Under the pieces are notes generated by a model. The model was not told the DNA's origin, did no database searches, and saw only the letters and a list, made by a program, of their open reading frames with translations. Below are positions 42,236-50,228 of a stretch of 64,000 nucleotides of DNA, piece by piece. Numbering within the stretch: position 1 is the first letter of the stretch; each line of letters starts with the position of its first letter. A program made the position numbers and the translations under genes. Origin of the DNA: Pseudomonadota bacterium (GTDB lineage: Bacteria > Pseudomonadota > Gammaproteobacteria > Burkholderiales > Burkholderiaceae_C); assembly GCA_023387335.1 (NCBI GenBank), contig JAEWIF010000026.1, positions 62,001-126,000 on the forward strand, given 5' to 3'.

Positions 42236-42672
42236 GAAACGAGCTCCCGTCCGATGTCGGAGCCCGGATCGACGCGGACGCTGCGCGCGCCGTCCTGATC
42301 CACCGAGAGATGCAGCGTGAGGTCGGCCGCGGGCAGCAGGCCGGCGGCCTTCTCGGGCCATTCGGCCAGCTTCAGGCCGGGCTGGTCGAAGACGTCGCGA
42401 AAGCCCGCGTCTTCCCATTCGCGCGGGTCGTCGAAGCGGTAGAAGTCGAAGTGCCAGACCGGGAACGAGCGCGCCTCGTGCGGCTCGACCAGGGTGTAGG
42501 TCGGGCTCTTGATGCGCCCGGCCACGCCCAGCGCGCGCAGCAGGTGCCGCACGAACGTGGTCTTGCCCGCGCCCAGGTCGCCGTGCAGCGCGATGAAGGC
42601 CCGCCCCAGCGCGGGCCGGGCGGCCAGGCGCTCGGCGAAGGCGCGGGTGTCGTCCTCGCTCGCCCAGCGCAG
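42232..42672 (-). CDS. tsaE: tRNA threonylcarbamoyladenosine biosynthesis ATPase TsaE (start uncertain)
   Basis: A P-loop protein with HGDLGAGKTTFVRHLLRALG (Walker A), SPTYTLVE (switch I) and HFDFYRF followed by the WEDAGF and LAEWPE motifs, all diagnostic of TsaE. It supports t6A37 synthesis with TsaB/TsaD. The family N-terminus (LRWASEDDTRAFAERL) has no ATG, GTG or TTG before it. Candidates are CTG at 42672 (used here) or ATT at 42711; the nearest standard codon is a TTG at 42801, which would lie 84 bp inside divergent queG. The stop couples into amiC. Confidence 0.85.
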   Translation of the reverse strand: MRWASEDDTRAFAERLAARPALGRAFIALHGDLGAGKTTFVRHLLRALGVAGRIKSPTYTLVEPHEARSFPVWHFDFYRFDDPREWEDAGFRDVFDQPGLKLAEWPEKAAGLLPAADLTLHLSVDQDGARSVRVDPGSDIGRELVS

Positions 42673-42705
42673 CGAGGCCTGGCGGCCCGGCGGTGGGCCG
42701 CTTCC

Positions 42706-42711
42706 TACAAT
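42706..42711 (+). promoter_or_regulatory. -10 box of leaderless queG
   Basis: TACAAT lies 6 bases before the GTG start of queG, so transcription would begin at or next to the start codon. No ribosome-binding site is present. The same arrangement is seen at uvrD (35446-35451) and, as TACATT, at coaBC (59035-59040). Confidence 0.5.
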
Positions 42712-42717
42712 CGGCGG

Positions 42718-43809
42718 GTGAGTGGGCGTAGCGGTCAGATCGACGGTCCTTCGCTGGTGGCATCCATCGGCCAGTGGGGCCGCGAGCTCGGATTCTCCCA
42801 AATCGGCGTGGCGGGCGTGGACCTGTCTTCGGCCGAACCGGGCCTTCTGGAATGGCTCGAAAGAGGCTTCCACGGCGACATGGCCTACATGCAGGCCCAC
42901 GGCCTCAGGCGCGCGCGGCCCGCGGAACTGGTGCCCGGCACGCTCTCGGTGATCACCGCGCGCATGGACTACCTGCCGGGTGCGACGCCCGAAGGCTGGC
43001 AGGCGATCGAATGGGAGCGGCTGCGCCGGCCGCTCAAGGGCGCCGTCTCGGTCTATGCCCGCGGCCGCGATTACCACAAGGTGGTGCGCGGGCGCCTGCA
43101 GAAACTGTCCGAGCGCATCGCGGCCGAGATCGGCCCCTTCGGCCATCGCGCGTTCACCGATTCGGCGCCCGTGCTGGAGGCGGAACTGGCGGCGCGCAGC
43201 GGGCAGGGCTGGCGCGGCAAGCACACGCTGATCCTCAGCCGCGAGGCCGGCTCGATGTTCTTCCTGGGCGAGATCTACGTCGACCTGGAGCTGCCGGCCA
43301 GCGAGCCGGTGACCGCCCATTGCGGCAGCTGCCGCGCCTGCATCGACGTCTGCCCCACGGCCGCGATCGTCGGCGAGCAGCGGCTGGATGCGCGGCGCTG
43401 CATCTCGTACCTGACGATCGAGCACGCCGGTCCGATCCCGATGGAGCTGCGTCCGCTCATCGGCAACCGCATCTACGGCTGCGACGACTGCCAGCTGGTC
43501 TGCCCCTGGAACAAGTACGCGCGCCGCAGCCCGTTGCCGGACTTCGACGAGCGCGCGGGCTTCACGGGGTCCACGCTGGCGAGCCTCCTCGATTGGAGCG
43601 AGGCGGAGTTCCTGCGCCGCACCGAGGGCTCGCCGATCCGCCGCATCGGCCACGAGCGCTGGCTGCGCAACATCGCCGTGGCGGCGGGCAACGCCCTGCG
43701 GGCGCGGGACGATGCGCAGTTGCGGGAGGCGTTGCGGCGGGTCCAGGATCATCCGAGCGAGCTGGTGCGCGAGCACGTGGCGTGGGCGTTGGCTGCTGAG
43801 ACACGCTAG
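42718..43809 (+). CDS. queG: Epoxyqueuosine reductase QueG
   Basis: A 363-residue cobalamin- and iron-sulfur-dependent enzyme catalysing the last step of queuosine synthesis in tRNA. Two [4Fe-4S] ligand sets are seen: CGSCRACIDVCPTAA (about residues 202-216) and CDDCQLVCPWNK (about 252-263). The cobalamin-binding N-terminal domain includes YARGRDYHKVVR. The start is GTG at 42718, supported by the N-terminal family pattern and an adjacent -10 box. It is divergent from tsaE with almost no gap. Confidence 0.92.
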   Translation: MSGRSGQIDGPSLVASIGQWGRELGFSQIGVAGVDLSSAEPGLLEWLERGFHGDMAYMQAHGLRRARPAELVPGTLSVITARMDYLPGATPEGWQAIEWERLRRPLKGAVSVYARGRDYHKVVRGRLQKLSERIAAEIGPFGHRAFTDSAPVLEAELAARSGQGWRGKHTLILSREAGSMFFLGEIYVDLELPASEPVTAHCGSCRACIDVCPTAAIVGEQRLDARRCISYLTIEHAGPIPMELRPLIGNRIYGCDDCQLVCPWNKYARRSPLPDFDERAGFTGSTLASLLDWSEAEFLRRTEGSPIRRIGHERWLRNIAVAAGNALRARDDAQLREALRRVQDHPSELVREHVAWALAAETR

Positions 43810-43830
43810 CCGCCGCGGAAGTTTCCCTCC

Positions 43831-44736
43831 CTAGCGCAACACCCCCAGCGCGAACGTCAGGCTCGGCACGCCCAGCAGCGTCGACAGCGTCACCAGGCCC
43901 GCCACGTACGACCCGTTGTAGCCCATCCGCGAAGCCAGCACGTAGGCGCTGGAAGCGGTGGGCAGGGCCGAGAACGCGAGCAGCACCGCGGCCTGCGCCG
44001 CATCGAGCTTGAACAGCATCACCAGCCCCGCCGCCACCAGCGGCAGCAGCAGGTGCCGGATCGCGAGCACCGACACGGTGAGCGTGCGGGCCTGCGCCAG
44101 GCTGCCGAACTGCATGCCCGCGCCGGCCGCCATCAGGCCCAGGGCCAGCGAGCTGCCGCCGATGCGGTTGACCGTCGGTTCCAGCCAGGTCGGCACCGAG
44201 AGTCCGAGCAGGTTGGCCGTCAGCGCCGTGCCGGTCGCGATGATCAGCGGATTGCGCGCCAGCGCCGCCAGGAAGCCGGTCTTGGCATGCCGCGCCATCG
44301 GCCACACCGCGCCGATGTTGAACAGCGGCACGCACACGCCGATCAGCACGGCGATCAGCTGCAGGCCCTGAGCGCCGGCCAGCCGCTCGGCCAGGGCCAG
44401 GCCGATGAAGGAGTTGAAGCGGAACGCGATCTGCGCCGCCGCCGCGTGCTCGCGCCGGTCGACGAGGCGGCGCAGCCCGGGCAGGTGGGGGATGGCGTAG
44501 GCCATCGCGATGCCCGAGATGCCGAGCAGCAGTCCCGCGCCTATCAGTCCGGAGGCGGCGTCCAGGTCGAGCGGCGCGCGCACGATGGACTGGAACAGCA
44601 GGACCGGAAAAAGAACGTAGTAGACGAGGCTCTCGACCTGCTCCCACACGGTGCGGTCGAGGGCGGTGTATCGGCAGATCAGGTAACCGGTCGCGATGAG
44701 CGAAAAATCGGGGAAGAGAAGGCGGGCGAACTCCAC
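43831..44736 (-). CDS. AEC-family (auxin efflux carrier type) membrane transporter
   Basis: A 301-residue protein with about ten hydrophobic segments in two halves of five. It starts MEFARLLFPDFSLIATGYLICRYTAL and has the central half-site AKTGFLAALARNPLIIATGTALTANLLGL, followed by LMAAGAGMQFG, both typical of AEC/BASS-like carriers. These move organic acids such as malonate or malate. The gene is alone on its strand, convergent with queG and divergent from a Bug gene. Confidence 0.85.
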   Translation of the reverse strand: MEFARLLFPDFSLIATGYLICRYTALDRTVWEQVESLVYYVLFPVLLFQSIVRAPLDLDAASGLIGAGLLLGISGIAMAYAIPHLPGLRRLVDRREHAAAAQIAFRFNSFIGLALAERLAGAQGLQLIAVLIGVCVPLFNIGAVWPMARHAKTGFLAALARNPLIIATGTALTANLLGLSVPTWLEPTVNRIGGSSLALGLMAAGAGMQFGSLAQARTLTVSVLAIRHLLLPLVAAGLVMLFKLDAAQAAVLLAFSALPTASSAYVLASRMGYNGSYVAGLVTLSTLLGVPSLTFALGVLR

Positions 44737-44848
44737 CGTTCGAGCATAGCCGCTGCGGGTTCACCCTTATGCGCGTCCACAGGCTAGCGTCAGGCGGACT
44801 TGGGTACGATCCACTGTTTCATCGCTGACGAAACACAAGGAGAGATCA

Positions 44849-45823
44849 ATGCAACGCCGTGACTGGATCGCTCTCGCCGCCGCTGCCCTGTCGGCAGCCG
44901 CCGCGGGTCCCGTGCTGGCCCAGGGTTATCCGAACAAGCCGGTCAAGCTGGTCGTGCCGTTCGCGCCGGGCGGCACCACCGACATCATCGCGCGCGTGAT
45001 GTCCGAGCCCCTGGGCAAGAACCTGGGCCAGAACGTCATCGTGGAGAACAAGGCCGGCGGCGGCGGCGTCATCGGCGCCACCGAGACGATGCGTGCCACG
45101 CCCGACGGCTACTCGCTCGGCGTGGCCACCGTGTCCACCACCGCGGCCAACCCGGCGATCAACCCGAAGATCCCGTACAACCCGACCACGGACTTCACCC
45201 CGATCATCAACATCGCGGCCACGCCCAACATCATCGCGGTGAACCCCAACTTCCCGGCCAAGGACTACAAGTCCTTCATCGCGGAACTGAAGAAGAGCCC
45301 GGGCAAGTACTCCTACTCCTCCTCCGGCACCGGCGGCATCGGCCACCTGCAGATGGAGCTGTTCAAGGCGATGTCGGGCACCTTCGTGATCCACATCCCG
45401 TACCGCGGCGCGGGCCCGGCGCTGAACGACACGGTGGCCGGCCAGGTGCCGATGATCTTCGACAACCTGCCGTCCGCGCTGCCCTTCATCAAGGACGGCC
45501 GCCTGGTGCCGATCGTGGTGGCCGCGCCCCAGCGCCTGAAGGAACTGCCGAACGTGCCCACCTTCAAGGAAGTGGGCCTGGAGCCGGTGAACCGCATGGC
45601 CTACTACGGCATCCTCGGTCCCAAGGGCCTGCCCAAGGAAGTGGTCGAGAAGGTCCATGCCGCCGCCGTCAAGGCGCTGCAGGAGCCCGCGGTGCGCAAG
45701 CGCATCGAGGACACCGGTTCGCTGGTCATCGCCAACACGCCCGAGCAGTTCGCCCAGCAGATCAAGGCGGAGTACGACGTGTACAAGAAGGTCGTCGACA
45801 GCGCCAAGCTCAAGCTCGACTGA
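44849..45823 (+). CDS. Bug/TctC family periplasmic solute-binding receptor
   Basis: A 324-residue receptor with a signal peptide (MQRRDWIALAAAALSAAAAGPVLA). Then come QGYPNKPVKLVVPFAPGGTTDIIAR, KYSYSSSGTGGIGHLQMELF and IHIPYRGAGPALNDTVAGQVPMIFDNL. An AAGGAGAG ribosome-binding site precedes the ATG. It is monocistronic, and a strong hairpin just after its stop lies inside the N-terminal codons of xerD. There is no associated regulator or enzyme, so its ligand is unknown. Confidence 0.92.
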   Translation: MQRRDWIALAAAALSAAAAGPVLAQGYPNKPVKLVVPFAPGGTTDIIARVMSEPLGKNLGQNVIVENKAGGGGVIGATETMRATPDGYSLGVATVSTTAANPAINPKIPYNPTTDFTPIINIAATPNIIAVNPNFPAKDYKSFIAELKKSPGKYSYSSSGTGGIGHLQMELFKAMSGTFVIHIPYRGAGPALNDTVAGQVPMIFDNLPSALPFIKDGRLVPIVVAAPQRLKELPNVPTFKEVGLEPVNRMAYYGILGPKGLPKEVVEKVHAAAVKALQEPAVRKRIEDTGSLVIANTPEQFAQQIKAEYDVYKKVVDSAKLKLD

Positions 45824-45842
45824 GACCGGCCGCGCGCAGCGA

Positions 45843-46769
45843 ATGCCCGCCGCGACCGCAAACCGCAACAAGCCGCCCCCGGGCGGCTTGTTCGCTTCCG
45901 TCGACGACTTCATCGACGCGCTCTGGCTCGAGGAGGGCCTGTCGCGCAACACGCTGGCCGCCTACCGGCGCGACCTGACGCTGTACGCGCGCTGGCTGCA
46001 GGCGCGCGGCGGCAGCCTCGAGGCCACCGCCAGGCACGACCTGCAGGCCTACTTCGCCGCGCGCCATTCCGCCACCAAGGCCAGCACGGCCAACCGGCGG
46101 CTCACCGTTTTCAAGCGCTACTTCCGCTGGGCCCTGCGCGAGCGCCGCATCACCGAAGACCCGACGCTGCAGCTGGAGCCGGCCAAGCGCGCGCCGCGCA
46201 TGCCCAAGACACTGACCGAGTCGCAGGTCGAGGCTCTGCTCGCCGCGCCCGACGTGGACACGCCGCTGGGCCTGCGCGACCGCACGATGCTGGAGCTCAT
46301 CTACGCCAGCGGGCTGCGCGTCAGCGAGCTGGTGACGCTCAAGGTGATCCACCTCAGCATGGCCGACCACGTGGTGCGCGTGATGGGCAAGGGCGGCAAG
46401 GAGCGGCTGGTTCCGTTCGGCCAGCACGCCCGCGACTGGATCGCGCGCTACATGGCGCAGGCGCGCGCCGAGATCCTGGGCGGCCAGCAGACCGACGACC
46501 TGTTCGTCACGGCGCGCGGCCATGGCATGACGCGCGCGATGTTCTGGGTGCTGGTGCGCAAGTACGCGAAGGCCGCCGGCATCACCGCGCCGCTGTCGCC
46601 GCACACGCTGCGCCACGCCTTCGCCACCCACCTGCTGAACCACGGCGCCGACCTGCGCGCGGTGCAGATGCTGCTGGGCCACGCCGACATCTCCACCACC
46701 ACCATCTACACCCACGTGGCGCGCGAACGGCTGCGCCAGCTGCACGGCCAGCACCATCCGCGGGGCTGA
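45843..46769 (+). CDS. xerD: Tyrosine site-specific recombinase XerD
   Basis: A 308-residue recombinase with the full catalytic set: Arg159 (SGLRVSEL), Lys183, His254 and Arg257 (HTLRHAFATHLL), His280 (LLGHADI) and Tyr289 (TIYTHV). The SAM-like core-binding domain opens DDFIDALWLEEGLSRNTLAAYRRDL. With XerC it resolves chromosome dimers at dif. Chromosomal neighbours and close XerD character argue against a phage integrase. The ATG at 45843 gives a 17-residue extension over the usual N-terminus; an in-frame TTG at 45888 would restore the normal start and leave the hairpin at 45867-45892 outside most of the coding part. Confidence 0.92.
   Translation: MPAATANRNKPPPGGLFASVDDFIDALWLEEGLSRNTLAAYRRDLTLYARWLQARGGSLEATARHDLQAYFAARHSATKASTANRRLTVFKRYFRWALRERRITEDPTLQLEPAKRAPRMPKTLTESQVEALLAAPDVDTPLGLRDRTMLELIYASGLRVSELVTLKVIHLSMADHVVRVMGKGGKERLVPFGQHARDWIARYMAQARAEILGGQQTDDLFVTARGHGMTRAMFWVLVRKYAKAAGITAPLSPHTLRHAFATHLLNHGADLRAVQMLLGHADISTTTIYTHVARERLRQLHGQHHPRG
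45867..45892. terminator. 12-bp GC-rich hairpin, possible terminator overlapping xerD start
   Basis: AACAAGCCGCCC and GGGCGGCTTGTT are perfect arms around a 2-base centre. The shape is that of an intrinsic terminator, and it lies 44 bp after the Bug stop, but only TT plus TCGC follow the stem. It falls inside the first codons of xerD as annotated from ATG 45843. Confidence 0.5.
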
Positions 46770-46812
46770 TAACCTCGTGCGCTTTCTCCCCCGTAGTCCC
46801 CGAGAACCCGTC

Positions 46813-47793
46813 ATGTCCGCTTCCCGCCTGACCCGCCGCGGCGCCGTCGCCGCCGCGCTCGCCACCCTCGCACTGCCCGCCGCGTTCGCGCAGGCCGGCT
46901 GGCCGTCCCGTCCCGTCCGCATCGTGGTCGCCTATCCGCCCGGCGGCGTCAGCGACGTCGTGGCGCGCGCGCTCGGCGAGCGCATGGCGGCCGCTCTCGG
47001 CCAGTCGGTGGTGATCGAGAACAAGGCCGGCGCCAGCGGCAGCATCGGCGTGGACGCGGTGGCCAAGTCCACCGACGGCCACACCTTCGGCTTCGCGGCG
47101 ATCAGCCCGGTCGCGCTCAACCCGCACCTGGGCAAGTCGCCGTTCGACCCGGCCCGCGACATCGTGCCGGTGGCGAGCGTCATGTACTCGCCCGTGCTGC
47201 TGCTGGCCACCAGCGCCACGCAGGCCAGGGACATGAAGGAGCTGCTGGCCACCGCCAAGGCCAAGCCGGGCAGCGTGCGCTGGGCGACCTCGGGCCCGGC
47301 CTCGCTCGGCCACGTGATGCTGGAGCAGCTCAAGGCCGGCGCGAAGGTGGATATCACCCACATCCCGTACAAGGGCGGCGGCCAGCAGGTCACCGACGCG
47401 CTCAGCGGCCAGTTCGAGGTGCTCTCGACCAATGCCGGCCCGGCGGTGGCGCAGCACGTGAAGTCGGGCAAGCTGCGCGTGCTGGCCGTCGGCGCGCCCA
47501 AGCGGCTCGAGGCCTTCCCGAATGCCCCCACGCTCGAGGAGCTGGGCTTCCCCGCGGCCAACATGGACTCGCTGTTCGGCCTGTTCGCGCCCGCCAGCAC
47601 GCCACCCGCGGTGATCGAGCGGGTCAATGCCGAAGTGAACAAGGCGCTGGCGCATCCGGACCTGCGGGCGCGCCTCGTCGCCAGCGACAACGTGCCCACC
47701 GGCGGCAGCGCGGCCGAGTTCGCCAGGCAGATCGCCACCGAGTCGGACAACAACGCCCGCATCATCAAGGCCGCCAACATCCGGAGCGAGTGA
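46813..47793 (+). CDS. Bug/TctC family periplasmic solute-binding receptor
   Basis: A 326-residue receptor. The signal peptide MSASRLTRRGAVAAALATLALPAAFA carries an RR pair. The mature part has WPSRPVRIVVAYPPGGVSDVVAR, WATSGPASLGHVMLEQL and THIPYKGGGQQVTDALSGQ. The frame starts earlier, but the Met at 46813 begins the signal peptide. The next gene, a PLP-dependent dehydratase-like enzyme, starts 10 bp downstream, so receptor and enzyme probably handle one hydroxy-amino acid. Confidence 0.92.
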   Translation: MSASRLTRRGAVAAALATLALPAAFAQAGWPSRPVRIVVAYPPGGVSDVVARALGERMAAALGQSVVIENKAGASGSIGVDAVAKSTDGHTFGFAAISPVALNPHLGKSPFDPARDIVPVASVMYSPVLLLATSATQARDMKELLATAKAKPGSVRWATSGPASLGHVMLEQLKAGAKVDITHIPYKGGGQQVTDALSGQFEVLSTNAGPAVAQHVKSGKLRVLAVGAPKRLEAFPNAPTLEELGFPAANMDSLFGLFAPASTPPAVIERVNAEVNKALAHPDLRARLVASDNVPTGGSAAEFARQIATESDNNARIIKAANIRSE

Positions 47794-47803
47794 GGACACG
47801 ACC

Positions 47804-48772
47804 ATGCTGCAGTTCGCCGATGTAGAAGCCGCCGCCCGCCGCCTCGAAGGCGTCGCGCACCGCACACCGGTGCTCACCTCGCGCACGCTGGACGACGTGC
47901 TGGGCGCGCGGGCCTTCCTCAAGGCCGAGAACCTGCAGCGCATGGGCGCCTTCAAGTTCCGCGGCGGCTACAACGCGGTGAACTCGCTGACCGATGCCGA
48001 GCGCGCCCGCGGCGTGGTCGCGTTCTCCTCCGGCAACCACGCCCAGGCGGTGGCGCTGGCCGCGCGCCTGCATGGCTGCCGCGCCACCATCGTCATGCCG
48101 CACGACGCGCCGGCGCTCAAGATGCAGGCCACGCGCGGCTACGGCGCCGAGGTGGTGGTGTACGACCGCTACAGGGAAGACCGCGCGGCCATCGCGGCGC
48201 GGCTGGTGCAGGAGCAGGGCGCCAACCTGATCCCGCCCTTCGACGACCTGCGCGTGATGGCGGGGCAGGGCACGGCGGCGCTGGAGCTGGTGCAGGACGT
48301 GGGCGCGCTCGACGCGCTGATCGTCTGCGCGGGCGGCGGCGGATTCCTCTCCGGCTGCGCGGTCGCGGCGCACCACCTCTTGCCCGGCATCCGCATCTTC
48401 GGCGCCGAGCCGGAGCGCGGCGACGACATGCGCCGCTCGCTGAAGGAGGGCCGCATCGTCAGCATCGACGTGCCGCGCACCATCTGCGACGGCCAGCAGA
48501 CCACGGCCGTGGGCAAGCACCCGTTCGAGGTGATCCAGGCGCTGGTGGAGGACGTGCTCACGGTGCCCGACCCCGTCGTGGTCGAAGCCATGCGCTTCGC
48601 CTTCGAGCGTCTCAAAGTCGTGCTCGAGCCTTCCGGCGCCTGCGCGCTGGCGGCGCTGATGCACCACCGCGACCGCTTCCGCGGCCTGCGCGTGGGCGTC
48701 ACGCTCTCGGGCGGCAACGTCGGGGCAGACCGTTTCGTGGCCCTGCTCTCCGGCGCCGAGCCGGCCGATTGA
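47804..48772 (+). CDS. Threonine dehydratase / serine racemase-like PLP enzyme
   Basis: A 322-residue fold-type II PLP enzyme. The PLP lysine is in MGAFKFRGGYNAV (Lys near residue 50), with the SSGNHAQAVALAA loop, the GGGGFLSG phosphate loop and SGGNVG at the C-terminus. It lacks the ACT regulatory domain of biosynthetic IlvA, so it is a catabolic threonine/serine dehydratase, racemase or hydroxyaspartate ammonia-lyase. It is in a likely operon with the Bug receptor 10 bp upstream. Confidence 0.85.
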   Translation: MLQFADVEAAARRLEGVAHRTPVLTSRTLDDVLGARAFLKAENLQRMGAFKFRGGYNAVNSLTDAERARGVVAFSSGNHAQAVALAARLHGCRATIVMPHDAPALKMQATRGYGAEVVVYDRYREDRAAIAARLVQEQGANLIPPFDDLRVMAGQGTAALELVQDVGALDALIVCAGGGGFLSGCAVAAHHLLPGIRIFGAEPERGDDMRRSLKEGRIVSIDVPRTICDGQQTTAVGKHPFEVIQALVEDVLTVPDPVVVEAMRFAFERLKVVLEPSGACALAALMHHRDRFRGLRVGVTLSGGNVGADRFVALLSGAEPAD

Positions 48773-48844
48773 GCGCGGCGCCCGGGCCCGACTACGCCCG
48801 GATTCGGCAATGCCTGACACCTGCGGTCGCATGAGCGGCCTAGG

Positions 48845-50200
48845 GTGGCCCCTTTTCCGGGAGCAGCATCCTTGCCGAACACGAGGTCGCCGGCGCGCGG
48901 CCAGGCCGAATCGCGCGAGCCGGCCGAACACGGGACAGGGGCGGGCGGCGGTGCCCGCGGCGCGGCCCGCGCCCTCGGGCTGGGCCTGATCACCGGCGCG
49001 GCCGACGACGACCCGTCCGCGATCGGCACCTACGCCAGCGCCGGCGCCAAGTTCGGCTATGCCTTCCTCTGGATGGCGCCGGTCACGATGCCGATGATGT
49101 TCGCGGTGGTCTACCTGGCCTCGCGGCTGGGCATGGTGTCGGGGCGGGCGCTGTTCCAGGCGATCCACGACTTCTACCCGCGCTGGGTGCTGTACCCGCT
49201 GCTGGTCGGCGTGGTGGCGGGCAATGTGATCGAGGCGGCGGCCGACCTGGGCGGCATGGCGGCGGCGCTCAACATGTTCGTGCCGGTGCCCGTGCCCTGG
49301 CTGGTCGTGGGCATCGCGGCCATCGTGTTCGCGCTGCAATGCTTCGCGCCCTACCGCGTGATCCGCAACACCTTCCGCTGGCTGGCGCTGGCCTTGCTCT
49401 CCTATGTCGCCGCCGCGCTGCTGGCCCGGCCGGACTGGGCGGCCACTCTGCACGGCACGGTGGTACCGCGCATCCAGTTCAACCGCGAGTTCCTGTCGCT
49501 CGTGGTGGCGGTCATCGGCACCACGCTGTCGGCCTACCTCTACACCTGGCAGTCGAACCAGGAGGTGGAAGAGGAGATCGCGCGCGGCCGCACCACGGTG
49601 CAGCAGCGCCAGGGAGCGAGCCGGTCGGAGCTGCGCGAGAGCCGCCGCGACATCCTGCTCGGGATGCTGTTCTCCAACCTGATCATGTACTTCATCATCC
49701 TGGCCACCGGGGCCACGCTGCACGCGGCCGGCAAGACCGACATCGAGACGGCGGCGCAGGCGGCCGAGGCACTGAAGCCGATCGCGGGCGAGTGGGCCGG
49801 CCTCCTGTTCGCGGCCGGTCTGGTGGGCGTGGGCTTCCTCGCGGTGCCGGTGATGACCGCGGGCGCGGCCTACGACGTGGCGCAGTCGTTCGGCTGGAAG
49901 CACAGCCTGCACGCGCGCTGGCATGAGGCGAAGATGTTCTACGGCGCGATCGCGCTCGTCACCCTGGCGGCCGTGGGCCTCAATTTCCTGGGCTTCAACC
50001 CGATGAGGGCGCTGGTGTGGTCCGGCATCGTCCAGGGCTTCTCGGTGCCGCCGCTCCTGCTGCTGATCATGCTGATGACGAACAACCGCCGCATCATGGG
50101 CGAGCAGGTGAACCGGCGCTGGCTGAACGTGCTGGGATGGATCACGACGGCCGCCGTCTCGGCCGCGAGCGGGGCTTTGCTGCTGACGTACTTGCTCTAG
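48845..50200 (+). CDS. Nramp-like divalent metal transporter
   Basis: A 451-residue membrane protein with about eleven hydrophobic segments. The first helix has LITGAADDDPSAIGTYASAGAKFGY, related to the DPGN metal-site helix of Nramp proteins but with DPSA in its place. The sixth helix region GLVGVGFLAVPVMTAGAAYDVA lacks an obvious MPH motif, so this is the divergent Nramp-like branch (Mn/Mg or unknown). The start is uncertain: GTG at 48845, or TTG at 48872 with GGGAG upstream. It is transcribed alone ahead of the MFS gene. Confidence 0.82.
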   Translation: MAPFPGAASLPNTRSPARGQAESREPAEHGTGAGGGARGAARALGLGLITGAADDDPSAIGTYASAGAKFGYAFLWMAPVTMPMMFAVVYLASRLGMVSGRALFQAIHDFYPRWVLYPLLVGVVAGNVIEAAADLGGMAAALNMFVPVPVPWLVVGIAAIVFALQCFAPYRVIRNTFRWLALALLSYVAAALLARPDWAATLHGTVVPRIQFNREFLSLVVAVIGTTLSAYLYTWQSNQEVEEEIARGRTTVQQRQGASRSELRESRRDILLGMLFSNLIMYFIILATGATLHAAGKTDIETAAQAAEALKPIAGEWAGLLFAAGLVGVGFLAVPVMTAGAAYDVAQSFGWKHSLHARWHEAKMFYGAIALVTLAAVGLNFLGFNPMRALVWSGIVQGFSVPPLLLLIMLMTNNRRIMGEQVNRRWLNVLGWITTAAVSAASGALLLTYLL

Positions 50201-50228
50201 TGGCCGCCTCGGCTACAGTCGCCGGGCC

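Noticed and set aside
45843..46769. Tyrosine recombinase as a sign of a prophage or integrative element
   Set aside because: The sequence is XerD-like throughout, and there is no tRNA-adjacent attachment site, phage gene or excisionase nearby.
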